DNA from: Jiangella asiatica
GTDB lineage: Bacteria > Actinomycetota > Actinomycetes > Jiangellales > Jiangellaceae
Length of the DNA: 64,000 nucleotides
Assembly (NCBI RefSeq): GCF_004349065.1
Contig: NZ_SMKZ01000028.1
Location: 20,023-84,022, forward strand
Reading direction: 5' to 3'
Shown: positions 38,459-47,224 of the stretch, one piece after another
Layout of the letters: every line of letters starts with the position of its first letter
How positions within the stretch are numbered: position 1 is the stretch's first letter
The notes under the pieces: generated by a model
Told to the model about the DNA's origin: nothing
The model's input: only the letters and a program-made list of their open reading frames with translations
The model's database searches: none
Program-made: the position numbers and the translations under genes

Positions 38459-40195
38459 CTACTCGACGAGCTTTCCCTCGGTGGAGACCTCCTGGATGAG
38501 GCCGGCTATCACGGTGGGCACCGGTGGGATCTCCTCGCGGACGACCCCCGCGGTGGGTGACCACACGAGGTTGACGCGGAGCGCGGGGTCGAGCTCGGGA
38601 TAGTCGCTGCGGTTGTGGCATCCGCGTGTCTCGCGGCGCTCGAGCGCTGCTTCGAGCGTCGCCCGGGCGGCCAACGCGGAGGCCTTTAGGTCGAAGGCGT
38701 GGGCGAGGTCCTGGAATCCGGCGATGTCGGGATGGATGCCGACGTCGCTCATCCGCGCCTCGATCCGCTCGAGCTCGGCGATCCCCGCACGGAGGCCGGT
38801 CTCGTCGCGGACGACGCCGGCGTGCTCGGTCATGGTGTTGCGGATCGATCGCTGCAGGGCGCGCACGTTCTCGCGTCCGTCGGCGGCCAGGAGATCGTCG
38901 ATCTCGGCGCGGGCCTCGCTCACCGCCTCGGGCGAGCGGCGCTGGGCATCGAGGCCCGCAGAGTGCGCGACGGCAGCCTGGCCCACGATCCGTCCGAAGA
39001 CGAGCAGCTCGATCAACGAGTTGCCGCCGAGCCGGTTGGCGCCGTGCAGCCCGCTGGAAGCCTCGCCGATCGCGTAGAGGCCGTCGACGTCGGTGCCGTG
39101 GTCCTCGGGCCGGACCCAGACGCCGCCCATCGAGTAGTGCGCGGTCGGCGCGACCTCGATCGGGTCGGTCGTGATGTCGAGCATCTGGTACTCGAGCATC
39201 GTCTGATAGACGCGCGGCAGCCGGGTCATGATCGTCTCCCGCGGCAGGTGCGACACGTCCAGCCAGACGCCTCCCTTCTCGGTGCCGCGTCCCTCCTTGA
39301 TCTCGCTGTACGCGGCGAGCGCGACCCGGTCACGGGTCGACAGCTCCATGCGCTCGGAGTCGTACCGCTGCATGAACCGCTCCCCGAGGGCGTTGCGGAG
39401 GATGCCGCCCTCGCCGCGGGCGGCCTCGGAGATGAGCGTGCCCGCCGCGTTCTCGGGTTCGATGATGCCGGAGGGGTGGAACTGCACGAGCTCGGGATCG
39501 CGCAACCGCGCGCCCGCCTCGACGGCGAGCCGGAACGAGTCGCCGGTGTTCTCGTCGCGGCGGGAGGAGGTGCGGCGCCAGATCCGGGTGTGGCCGCCGG
39601 CCGCGAGGATCACGGCGTCGGCATGGATGAGGTACCGCGTGCCGTCGCGAAGGTCGAAGCCGTACGCGCCGAAGACGACGTTGTCGCGGACGAGGATGCG
39701 GGTGACGTACACGGTGTCGAGGATCGGGATGCCCAGCTGCTCGGTGCGGCTCACCAGCGTGCGCTGGAGTTCCAGCCCCGTGTAGTCCCCGGCGAACGCG
39801 GTGCGCCGGTAGGTGTGCGCCCCGAAGAAGCGCTGCGAGATGCGGCCGTCCGCCTCGCGAGCGAAGGCCATCCCATAGCGTTCGAGGTCGCGGATCCCGC
39901 GCTCGGCGCCCCGCGCGACGATCTCGACCGTGTGCGGGTTGGCGAGGAAGTAGCTCTCCTTGATCGTGTCGGCGGCGTGCTGCTGCCAGCTGTCCTCGGC
40001 GTCCATCGTGGCGAGCGCCGCGTTGATCCCGCCTGCCGCGAGCGCGGTGTGGGCGTCATGGCTTGGCCGTTTGCCGACAGCGAGCACGTCGACGCCCTGC
40101 TCGGCGACCTCGATGGCCGCCCGCAGTCCCGACCCTCCCGTGCCGATCACGAGCACCGTGGTGGACAGCTGCCGTTCGCTGGTCGATCCGCTCAT
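38459..40195 (-). CDS. fumarate reductase/succinate dehydrogenase-type flavoprotein
   Basis: 578 aa from the ATG at 40195. Motifs in order: FAD-binding VLVIGTGGSGLRAAIEVAEQ, HTALAAGGINAAL, substrate-side ELVQFHPSGI and SEAARGEGGIL, the capping domain RDRVALAAYSEIKEGRG, PTAHYSMGGVWV with its His, GLYAIGEASSGLHGANRLGG, and the C-terminal RRETRGCHNRSDYP helix bundle. No Fe-S subunit or membrane anchor is encoded nearby, so it may work as a soluble reductase/oxidase on a dicarboxylate or similar acid, like L-aspartate oxidase, or borrow partners. Divergent from the LysR regulator at 40267. Confidence 0.85.
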   Translation of the reverse strand: MSGSTSERQLSTTVLVIGTGGSGLRAAIEVAEQGVDVLAVGKRPSHDAHTALAAGGINAALATMDAEDSWQQHAADTIKESYFLANPHTVEIVARGAERGIRDLERYGMAFAREADGRISQRFFGAHTYRRTAFAGDYTGLELQRTLVSRTEQLGIPILDTVYVTRILVRDNVVFGAYGFDLRDGTRYLIHADAVILAAGGHTRIWRRTSSRRDENTGDSFRLAVEAGARLRDPELVQFHPSGIIEPENAAGTLISEAARGEGGILRNALGERFMQRYDSERMELSTRDRVALAAYSEIKEGRGTEKGGVWLDVSHLPRETIMTRLPRVYQTMLEYQMLDITTDPIEVAPTAHYSMGGVWVRPEDHGTDVDGLYAIGEASSGLHGANRLGGNSLIELLVFGRIVGQAAVAHSAGLDAQRRSPEAVSEARAEIDDLLAADGRENVRALQRSIRNTMTEHAGVVRDETGLRAGIAELERIEARMSDVGIHPDIAGFQDLAHAFDLKASALAARATLEAALERRETRGCHNRSDYPELDPALRVNLVWSPTAGVVREEIPPVPTVIAGLIQEVSTEGKLVE

Positions 40196-40229
40196 GCCTT
40201 CCACGCTAGGTGCGCTCGGCTGATTACTC

Positions 40230-40239
40230 CAATGCATTG
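40230..40239. promoter_or_regulatory. CAATGCATTG palindrome between flavoprotein and LysR genes
   Basis: A perfect 10-bp palindrome in the 71-bp divergent region, where a LysR-type binding site is expected. Position and symmetry only. Confidence 0.45.
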
Positions 40240-40266
40240 TGCGTCTCATGTTCATGCCGTTACGCT

Positions 40267-41235
40267 ATGGACATGACTCTCGAGCAGCTGCGCGGCTTCG
40301 TCGAGGTCGCCCGGCTCGGCCACTTCACGCGTGCCGCGGAGCACCTGCACCTGGCCCAGCCCTCGCTCAGTCGGCAGATCTCGACGTTGGAGCACGAGCT
40401 CGGCGCGGAGCTGTTCCACCGCGCCCGCGGCCACATCGCGCTCACCGCGGCCGGCGAGGCGCTGCTGCCGCTGGCCCGGCGCATGCTCGCCGACGCCGAT
40501 TCCGTGCGCCGCGAGATGGCCGAGCTCGCCGGGCTGCGGCGCGGGCGGGTCCGGCTGGGCGCCACGCCCACCCTGTGCATCAGCCTGGTCGCCGAGGCGG
40601 TCAGCGCCTTCCACGGCGCGCATCCGGGCATCGACCTGCACCTGACGGAGGGCGGCTCGCGCGCGCTGATAGACGAGCTGGCCGGCGGTGCGCTCGACCT
40701 CGCGCTCATCACCGCGTCGGAGGGACCGCCGGTAGCCGGCGCGAGCCTCACCCGCACTCCCCTGCTGACCGAGGAGCTGGTGGTCATCTCCTCCGCCACC
40801 CGCCCGCCGGTCACCACGCGGTCGACCATCGGCCTGCCGGAGCTGGCCCGGCTCCCCCAGATCGCCTTCCACGAGAGCTACGACCTGCGCGCGGCGACGG
40901 AGACGGCGTTCCGGGCCGCCGGGCTCACGCCGTCGGTCGTGCTCGAAGGGGCCGAGATGGACGCGGTGCTGCGCTTCGTCGAGCGCGGCTTGGGCGTCGC
41001 CGTCGTCCCCGCGATGGTCCTGCTCGACCGACCGGGACTGCGTTCGGTGCGCCTCACGAGCCCGAGGCTGACCCGCACCGTCAGCCTGGCCCACCGATCC
41101 GACGTCACCCCCACCCGGGCGGCCAAGGCGATGCGGCAGGTGATCGTCGCCACGGCCGAAGCGCTTGCGTCACGCGGCCCGGCGACCACACGCCTCATGA
41201 CCCGGGCCCTCGAGGTGCCGCCCATCGCCCCCTGA
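40267..41235 (+). CDS. LysR family transcriptional regulator
   Basis: 322 aa if begun at the ATG at 40267; the ATG at 40273 (MTLEQLRGFVEVARLGHFTR) may be the true leaderless start, since TACGCT ends 6 nt before it. The N-terminal helix-turn-helix is clear (TRAAEHLHLAQPSLSRQISTLE). The type-2 periplasmic-binding domain spans the rest (GRVRLGATPTLCISLV, GLGVAVVPAMVLL). It should respond to an acid intermediate and control the divergent flavoprotein gene. Confidence 0.9.
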   Translation: MDMTLEQLRGFVEVARLGHFTRAAEHLHLAQPSLSRQISTLEHELGAELFHRARGHIALTAAGEALLPLARRMLADADSVRREMAELAGLRRGRVRLGATPTLCISLVAEAVSAFHGAHPGIDLHLTEGGSRALIDELAGGALDLALITASEGPPVAGASLTRTPLLTEELVVISSATRPPVTTRSTIGLPELARLPQIAFHESYDLRAATETAFRAAGLTPSVVLEGAEMDAVLRFVERGLGVAVVPAMVLLDRPGLRSVRLTSPRLTRTVSLAHRSDVTPTRAAKAMRQVIVATAEALASRGPATTRLMTRALEVPPIAP

Positions 41236-41253
41236 CTGACGCCGGTCAGCGCC

Positions 41254-41293
41254 TTGCCACAATCCAGGGGAGCCCGTATACCTGTGCATACAA
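41254..41293 (+). promoter_or_regulatory. promoter with overlapping TGCATACAA box upstream of the dehydrogenase
   Basis: TTGCCA (41254-41259) and TATACC (41277-41282) are 17 nt apart. TGCATACAA (41285-41293) covers the expected start point and recurs at 43087-43095 in the promoter of the operon on the other side of the GntR gene. Confidence 0.5.
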
Positions 41294-41321
41294 AGCCTCC
41301 GCGCAAGAAAGGGGTGGCTTC

Positions 41322-41360
41322 ATGAATGGTCAGGTCACGGACTGGCCGGATGGCTCGTGA
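41322..41360 (+). CDS. possible 12-residue leader peptide coupled to the dehydrogenase
   Basis: ATG at 41322 with AAAGGGG about 8 nt upstream encodes MNGQVTDWPDGS and ends in TGA at 41358-41360, overlapping the dehydrogenase starts (GTG 41357, ATG 41360, as GTGATG). The only good ribosome site here belongs to this mini-gene, so the dehydrogenase would be translated by coupling. It could also be a chance frame. Confidence 0.35.
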   Translation: MNGQVTDWPDGS

Positions 41361-42316
41361 TGGGTGAGCACGTCGCGATCCTCAACGACTACCAGCATGT
41401 CGCCCTGGAGTCGGCGGACTGGAGCGGTGTCCAGAACCGGGCCGAGCTGACGGTGCATCATGATCCGTTCACGTCCGGGGACCAGCTCGCCGGTCGACTG
41501 GCCGGTGCCAGCGTCGTCGTTGCGATGCGGGAGCGAACCGCCTTTCGTCGCGAGGTCCTCGAGCGTCTGCCGGCGCTCAGACTCCTTGTGACCACTGGCA
41601 TGCGAAACGCGTCGATCGACATGGAGGCGGCCCGAGAGCTGGGCATAACGGTGTGTGGGACCGGTAGTGGAGGCTACGCGACCGCCGAGCTGACGTGGGG
41701 CCTCATCCTCGGGCTGTTGCGCCACATCCCCGCGGAGCATCAGGCGATCACGGAGGGCCGGTGGCAGACGCGCATCGGGGACACCGTGCGGGGCAAGACC
41801 CTCGGCATCGTCGGCCTCGGGCGCCTCGGGTCCAGCGTGGCCCAAGTCGGTCTGGCGATGGGCATGCGGGTGATCGCATGGAGCCACAACCTGACCGAGG
41901 AGCGGGCGCAGGAGTGCGGCGCGCGGCGCGCGGGGAGCCTGACCGAACTGTTCGAGCACTCGCACGTCATCAGCATCCACACGGTCTCGTCGAAGCGGAC
42001 GCGCGGGATGATCGACGCGGACGTGCTCGCGCGAATGCGACCGGACGCGATTCTTGTCAACACCTCGCGCGCACAGATCGTCGATCAGCAGGCGCTGCTG
42101 ATGATGCTGGAGTCGCGCGCCATCCGCGGGGCCGCACTCGACGTCTTCGAAACCGAGCCGCTGCCGGCGAACAGCAGGTTCACGAGGCTCGACAACGTCA
42201 TCCTGACGCCCCACATCGGCCATGTCACCCGCGACAACTACGCAGTGTTCTACGGCGATGCCGTCGAAGACATCTTCGCGTTCTGGGCTGGTGCTCCGGT
42301 GCGTGTGCTCAACTGA
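41357..42316 (+). CDS. D-2-hydroxyacid dehydrogenase
   Basis: 319 aa (GTG 41357, or ATG 41360). NAD-binding motif GKTLGIVGLGRLGSSVA near residue 150. The catalytic triad of the family is present: Arg in NTSRAQI (about 237), Glu in DVFETEPLP (about 264) and His in TPHIGHVT (about 285). It interconverts 2-oxoacids and D-2-hydroxyacids in the cytoplasm. Gene end to gene end with the GntR regulator, and sharing the TGCATACAA box with the large operon, it probably handles an acid produced by that pathway. Confidence 0.88.
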   Translation: MMGEHVAILNDYQHVALESADWSGVQNRAELTVHHDPFTSGDQLAGRLAGASVVVAMRERTAFRREVLERLPALRLLVTTGMRNASIDMEAARELGITVCGTGSGGYATAELTWGLILGLLRHIPAEHQAITEGRWQTRIGDTVRGKTLGIVGLGRLGSSVAQVGLAMGMRVIAWSHNLTEERAQECGARRAGSLTELFEHSHVISIHTVSSKRTRGMIDADVLARMRPDAILVNTSRAQIVDQQALLMMLESRAIRGAALDVFETEPLPANSRFTRLDNVILTPHIGHVTRDNYAVFYGDAVEDIFAFWAGAPVRVLN

Positions 42317-42335
42317 CACTCGCCCGTCTCCAGGC

Positions 42336-42983
42336 TCACGGAATGTCCTGCTGCCAGAGCTTCAGACGGATGTCGCGAGCGCGTTCGAAGTGCGCGCGGG
42401 CGAGCTGCGCCGCCGACTCCGCGTCCCGGGCGACCACCGCCTCCACCAGCTCGCGATGCTCGACCTGGGTCTGCTCCCAGCGGCGTTCGTAGCTGAGGGT
42501 GGTTGCCGGGAAGCGCGTCAGGTGCATGTGGAGCCTGGAGAGCACGTCGATGAGCGCATCGTTGTGGCTCGCGGCCCACATGGTGCGGTGGAACCTGTGG
42601 TTGCGCCGAGCGAGCTGGTCGCCGGGCTTCGGGTCAGACGATGCACGGATGAGGCTTTCGAGCCGGATCCGGTCGATCTGCGTGTGACGTTCCGCGGCGA
42701 AGCGCGCGACGGACTCCTCGAGCACGATTCGCACGTCGTAGGTGTCGAGAATCTGCTCAGGCGTGCGGTTGGTGACGATCAGACCGCGGGCCGTGCGCTC
42801 GACCAGCCCGTCCTGCTCGAGCCCTCGCAGCGCCTCGCGGACCGGGGTGCGACTGACACCACACCACTCGGCGAGACTCTGTTCCCCGAGGGCGCTTCCT
42901 GGCGGGAAGGTGCCCTCGATGATGGCGTCGCGAATACGCAGATACGGCGACCTGGCCTCGCGCTGAAGGACATTTTTCTCCAT
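42336..42983 (-). CDS. GntR family regulator, FCD (FadR C-terminal) type
   Basis: 215 aa from the ATG at 42983 (GAGGG 9 nt upstream). Winged helix: YLRIRDAIIEGTFPPGSALGEQSLAEWCGVSRTPVREALRGLEQDGLV. The FCD domain has the metal/ligand residues Asp in TYDVRIVLEESVARFAA and His in NHRFHRTMWAASHN, HLTRF and EHRELVEAV. It should bind a carboxylated effector and control both flanking units through the TGCATACAA boxes at 41285 and 43087, and perhaps itself. Confidence 0.9.
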   Translation of the reverse strand: MEKNVLQREARSPYLRIRDAIIEGTFPPGSALGEQSLAEWCGVSRTPVREALRGLEQDGLVERTARGLIVTNRTPEQILDTYDVRIVLEESVARFAAERHTQIDRIRLESLIRASSDPKPGDQLARRNHRFHRTMWAASHNDALIDVLSRLHMHLTRFPATTLSYERRWEQTQVEHRELVEAVVARDAESAAQLARAHFERARDIRLKLWQQDIP

Positions 42984-43078
42984 GCGCACGATCCCTCATC
43001 CCTGCGCCGTAACCGACTCCGCTGAATCAGCGTATCGCATGCAAGGACATTCGTCGTTGTACAGCTGTGTGCAGGACG

Positions 43079-43106
43079 TTGACAATTGCATACAACGGTC
43101 TACACT
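43079..43106 (+). promoter_or_regulatory. promoter with TGCATACAA box for the M29/ABC/monooxygenase operon
   Basis: TTGACA (43079-43084) and TACACT (43101-43106) are 16 nt apart. TGCATACAA (43087-43095) lies within the spacer, where a GntR protein would block polymerase. The ATG at 43114 is 8 nt after the -10, so the first message may be leaderless. Confidence 0.6.
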
Positions 43107-43113
43107 CCCATAC

Positions 43114-44223
43114 ATGCATCCATCGTCGGGGCTCATCACCGGTCCGCTGCGGTATCTGCGCCGTCCGTTCGAGGCGAACGTCAAGGCCGGCGACCGTGTG
43201 CTGGTGGTCACCGACACGGCACAGGACGCCCGGGTGTGGCAGGCCATCATGACGGTGCTCGCCGACCTCGAAGCCGAGCCGACGCTGGCGTTGTTCGAAC
43301 CCCGACCGGCCGACTACTACGATCCGCCCGATGTCGTTGCGGTGGCGATGTTGAAGTCGGACGTCAACGTGCTCGTCGCGTCGACGGCGATGGGGCACTC
43401 GCCATCGGCCATCGCCGCGATGCGAGCCGGCGCGATGATGATCCAGATGGACGGGCACCTCACGCTGGAGATGTTCCAGCGGGGGGCCGCGACCGCCGAC
43501 TACCTCGAGATCGCGCGGATGAAGCACTACGTCGCCTGCAACGTCTACGGCCCGTCCGCGTCCGAGGTGCGCGTGGTTTCCACTCATGGCACGGACATCA
43601 CGTACGGCATCGCGGGCCGGGTTCGCGTCCCGCCCCTGCGCTCGGACGACTGGAACCCTTACAGGGCCTATCGGCGCACCGAGGAGGGGATGAAGAACAG
43701 TCCGCGCCATCTGTGCCTGTTCCCGGGCGGGGAGTACAACGTCGCCCCCGTCGAGGCCACTGCGAACGGGATCCTGGTTATCGACCTCACCATGCATCAC
43801 CTCGGGCGGCTGTCCACGGCGGTTGAACTGCGCGTGGAGAGCGGCCGAATCGTCGACATCCAGGGCGGCGCCGACGCATGGCGGCTGCGCCGGCATCTGC
43901 GGGACCACGGCGACGACAGCGCTTACATGTTCCCGACCGAGGCGTCGGTCGGATTGAACAAGAACGCGCGCATCGTCGGCGATCAGCGCGAGGACAAGAA
44001 CATCTACGGGTCAATGCACTTCGGGCTCGGCACCAACTCGGACGTCGGTGGGACGGTCTCCAGCAATCTGCACATGGACGGTGTGATCCTCGAGCCCACC
44101 CTCTTTGTCGACGGCGACAAGAAGCTCGAGCTCGGCGAGTTCCTGGTGCCCCTCGACCGTTATGTCGACGATCGTGCCGCCGCGTTCGGCGCGACGACGT
44201 ACCGTTCCGACGGCTCGCGGTAG
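43114..44223 (+). CDS. M29/NicX-like metalloenzyme (aminopeptidase T or 2,5-dihydroxypyridine dioxygenase superfamily)
   Basis: 369 aa, leaderless-looking ATG at 43114. The C-terminal half carries CLFPGGEYNVAPVEATANGILVID, then GSMHFGLGTNSDVGG and SNLHMDGVILEPTLFVDG. These provide a Glu and the H...HxD metal ligands arranged as in NicX, the Fe(II) enzyme that opens 2,5-dihydroxypyridine, and in M29 metallopeptidases. Dioxygenase activity is inferred mainly from the monooxygenase encoded later in the same operon; peptidase or amidase activity is the alternative. Confidence 0.7.
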   Translation: MHPSSGLITGPLRYLRRPFEANVKAGDRVLVVTDTAQDARVWQAIMTVLADLEAEPTLALFEPRPADYYDPPDVVAVAMLKSDVNVLVASTAMGHSPSAIAAMRAGAMMIQMDGHLTLEMFQRGAATADYLEIARMKHYVACNVYGPSASEVRVVSTHGTDITYGIAGRVRVPPLRSDDWNPYRAYRRTEEGMKNSPRHLCLFPGGEYNVAPVEATANGILVIDLTMHHLGRLSTAVELRVESGRIVDIQGGADAWRLRRHLRDHGDDSAYMFPTEASVGLNKNARIVGDQREDKNIYGSMHFGLGTNSDVGGTVSSNLHMDGVILEPTLFVDGDKKLELGEFLVPLDRYVDDRAAAFGATTYRSDGSR

Positions 44224-44234
44224 GACCGACTGCG

Positions 44235-46037
44235 ATGAATCGCCGTGTGCCGTTGGGACGTTGGTTCCAGGCCAACGGCTGGAACGCGGTGTTCGTCACG
44301 CTGGTCCTGTTCCTTTTCGTCTACCCGGTGGTCGTCTTGGTGGCGGGAGCGTTCCGGACGGCGCCTCCAGGCCGGACCGGGAAATGGTCGCTCACGCCAT
44401 TCCTAACGGCGTTCGGTGACCCGAGGACGTACGAGACGCTCCAGAACAGCGCGATCTACGCCGTCACGAAACAGGTGATCGTGCTGGTGATCGCGCTCAC
44501 ACTCGTCGTCGTATCGACTCGCACCGATCACTGGCTGGCGCGTGTGATCACCCCGATGGCTGTCATGGTGTTCGCGATGCCGGGACTGTTCTTCGCCGTG
44601 AGCTGGGGCATGCTCGGCAACGCCGAGATCGGGCTGCTGAACACGTGGTTCGACGCGATCCCGCTGGTCGGCGGATGGATGCCGACCATCGACACCGAAT
44701 CCTGGCACGGCGTGATCGGGGTGACGGCCCTCAAGAGCATCGCCATCGAGTATCTGCTGCTGTTGGGGCCGTTCCGTGCCATGGACCGTTCTCTGGAAGA
44801 GGCCGCAGCCGTGTCGGGCGCCTCGAATACGCGGACGGTCCTCTCGATCAACCTCCCGGTGATGCTTCCCACCATCACCGCCGTCGCGATCATCGGCATC
44901 GGCAACGTCATGGGCACACTGGAGGTGCCTTTGGTGCTGGGCCTCCCCGCGGGGATCGAGGTGTTCTCGTCCCGGATCTACCGGTACATCAACGCCGAGT
45001 ACCCAGCCCAGTACGGCGAGGCTAGCTCGCTCTCGCTGCTGCTCGTCCTCCTGATCGTGTCCCTCGTCCTCCTCCAGCGCCGCCTGCTGCGCGGGCGGAA
45101 CTTCGAGACGGTCACCGGCAAGGCCCACCGTCGCGACCCGTGGCACGTGTCGGGTGCGGCGTCCTTCCTCGTCTCCGTCCTCATCCTGGCGTACGGGGTT
45201 CTCGCGCTCGCCCTGCCGCTCCTCCAGCTGGTGCTGAGCTCGTTCCAGCCGTTCCTGGGCAGCCTGGACAACCTCTCGCTGCAGAACTATCGAGTGCTCC
45301 TCGATGACCCGGCGATCCATGCCACGATCGCCAACAGCGTGGTCGTCGGCGTTCTCGGCGGGCTACTGGCTATGGCGCTCGCGGTGGCGTTCGCGTACGG
45401 CACATCGCGCCGCACCCCGTTGGGCAGGTTCATCAGCCTGGCAACCTGGATCCCTTACGCACTACCGGGAATCGTGCTCGGCCTGGCGATCCTCTGGGCG
45501 TTCATCCCGGTCCCGGGCCTGCAGCTGCTGTACGCGACCGTCTGGATCGTCATGATCGGTCTGGTGGTCAACACCGTGCCGCTCACGAGCCGAGTCGCGG
45601 AGACCGCGCTCGAGCAGATCTCGGTGAGCCTGGAAGAGGCAGCCCAGGTGTCAGGCGCCTCGCGACTGCGGACCATCACGGGGATCCTCCTGCGCCTCAT
45701 TCTGCCGAGCTTTCTGATCGGGTGGTTCGTGGCGATCATCATGATCATCGGGAACCTGGACGTCCCGGTCCTCATGTCCGCACCGGAGAACCAGACGCTG
45801 TCGGTCCAGGTGTTCCGGTTCTACTCAGCCGGCCAGGTAACACGAGCCGCCGCACTCTTCTGCATCCTCCTGGCGATCATCGTCGGCTTTCTCCTGATGG
45901 CCGTCGTACTGCGCTGGGTCATGGCGAGGTGGCGACGAAACCAGGGCATGACCGACCTGGTGGCGCTGAGGCAGCCGGGTGGCGCGGAGGACCCGGCCGC
46001 CGCAGAACCGCGCACGGCGCGGAGCACCGCAGTCTGA
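44235..46037 (+). CDS. double-length ABC transporter permease (iron/polyamine type)
   Basis: 600 aa from the ATG at 44235. Two homologous permease halves of about six helices each are fused, each with its own EAA loop: SLEEAAAVSGASNTRTVLSIN in the first half and SLEEAAQVSGASRLRTITGIL in the second. This FbpB-like architecture is used for ferric iron, thiamine, 2-aminoethylphosphonate and various organic acids. With the ATPase and binding protein that follow it makes a complete importer, presumably for the operon's substrate. Confidence 0.9.
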   Translation: MNRRVPLGRWFQANGWNAVFVTLVLFLFVYPVVVLVAGAFRTAPPGRTGKWSLTPFLTAFGDPRTYETLQNSAIYAVTKQVIVLVIALTLVVVSTRTDHWLARVITPMAVMVFAMPGLFFAVSWGMLGNAEIGLLNTWFDAIPLVGGWMPTIDTESWHGVIGVTALKSIAIEYLLLLGPFRAMDRSLEEAAAVSGASNTRTVLSINLPVMLPTITAVAIIGIGNVMGTLEVPLVLGLPAGIEVFSSRIYRYINAEYPAQYGEASSLSLLLVLLIVSLVLLQRRLLRGRNFETVTGKAHRRDPWHVSGAASFLVSVLILAYGVLALALPLLQLVLSSFQPFLGSLDNLSLQNYRVLLDDPAIHATIANSVVVGVLGGLLAMALAVAFAYGTSRRTPLGRFISLATWIPYALPGIVLGLAILWAFIPVPGLQLLYATVWIVMIGLVVNTVPLTSRVAETALEQISVSLEEAAQVSGASRLRTITGILLRLILPSFLIGWFVAIIMIIGNLDVPVLMSAPENQTLSVQVFRFYSAGQVTRAAALFCILLAIIVGFLLMAVVLRWVMARWRRNQGMTDLVALRQPGGAEDPAAAEPRTARSTAV

Positions 46038-46054
46038 TCAAGGGAGACAGGCTC

Positions 46055-47224
46055 ATGACCATCCACGACTCGGCGCTGACGATCACCGATCTGCGCAAGT
46101 CGTACTCCGGGGTCCCGGCCGTCCGCGGGGTCGATCTGAACATCGAACCGGGCGAGTTCGTCACGCTGCTGGGTCCGAGTGGTTGCGGGAAGACCACGCT
46201 CCTGCGGTGCGTCGCGGGCCTGGAGCGCATCGACCACGGACGGATCGCGCTCGGCGATCGGGTCCTCAGCGACGCGCGCACCGGGCAGCTCATCCGACCC
46301 GCGAGGCGCAACGTCGGCATGGTGTTCCAAAACTACGCGCTGTGGCCGCACATGACGGTCGAGCAGAATGTCATGTATCCGCTGCGAATGCGCGGTGCGG
46401 ACCGACGAACAGCGCGCACGACGGCACGCACCACGCTCGACCTGGTGGAGCTGTCCCGATTCGCGGCGCGTCCGGTCGGCAACCTGTCAGGCGGCCAGCA
46501 GCAGCGGGTCGCGCTGGCCCGCGCGGTCGTGGCGCACCCGGATCTGATGCTGTTCGACGAACCGCTGTCGAACCTCGACGCGTCGCTGCGCGAGTCGATG
46601 CGCCAGTACGTCATCGATGCCCACCGTGCCGCCGGATGCCTATCCGTCTACGTGACCCATGACCAGTCCGAGGCGCTAAGCCTGTCGGACCGGATCGCGG
46701 TCATGTTCGACGGGACGGTGCGCCAGACCGGCACTCCCAACGAGGTCTACCGCCGACCGGCCGACCAGCGCGTGGCGCGGTTCCTCGGATTCGACAACTT
46801 CCTCGAAGGAACGGTCGTGACAGTCGACGGCGATCGCGCCGAGGTTCAGCTGACCGGCCCGGTTCGGTTGGTGGCCACCCCTACCGCGCCGATTGTCGCC
46901 GGCGACGCAGTTCAGGTCGGCGTCCGGAGCAACCATTTCGAGATCATCCCCGACGACGATGCTCCCGCTGATTCGAACGAGTGGTCCGGAGTGGTGCGGC
47001 GCGTCCGGAACGCCCAGAGCGTCGTCGACCTCGACGTGCACTGCGCCGGGGCCACCCTGACCGTCCGCGTGCTCGACGTGGCGCGCGGCGACGCGACCGT
47101 GTCGCGCGCCGAGGGTGACGCGATCCGGGTCCGCGTCGCCCCCGAATTCGCCGTCGTCCTGCCCAGTGCCGAGCAGTCAACCGCCGACGTTCCAGTCACC
47201 GCAGGCGTGGAGAGAGGAGCATGA
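46055..47224 (+). CDS. ABC transporter ATP-binding protein (PotA/FbpC type)
   Basis: 389 aa, ATG at 46055 with AGGGAG upstream. All ATPase motifs are present: Walker A GPSGCGKTT, Q-loop FQNYALWPHMTV, signature LSGGQQQRVALARA, Walker B LMLFDEP, D-loop LSNLDA and switch THDQSEA. A C-terminal TOBE-like regulatory domain follows (FDNFLEGTVVTVDGDRAEVQ). It lies 17 nt after the permease gene and overlaps the binding protein start (ATGA). Confidence 0.95.
   Translation: MTIHDSALTITDLRKSYSGVPAVRGVDLNIEPGEFVTLLGPSGCGKTTLLRCVAGLERIDHGRIALGDRVLSDARTGQLIRPARRNVGMVFQNYALWPHMTVEQNVMYPLRMRGADRRTARTTARTTLDLVELSRFAARPVGNLSGGQQQRVALARAVVAHPDLMLFDEPLSNLDASLRESMRQYVIDAHRAAGCLSVYVTHDQSEALSLSDRIAVMFDGTVRQTGTPNEVYRRPADQRVARFLGFDNFLEGTVVTVDGDRAEVQLTGPVRLVATPTAPIVAGDAVQVGVRSNHFEIIPDDDAPADSNEWSGVVRRVRNAQSVVDLDVHCAGATLTVRVLDVARGDATVSRAEGDAIRVRVAPEFAVVLPSAEQSTADVPVTAGVERGA

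Noticed and set aside
42982..43113. Upstream extension of the M29/NicX-like protein by 44 codons
   Set aside because: The extension would run through the TTGACA/TACACT promoter and the GntR operator.
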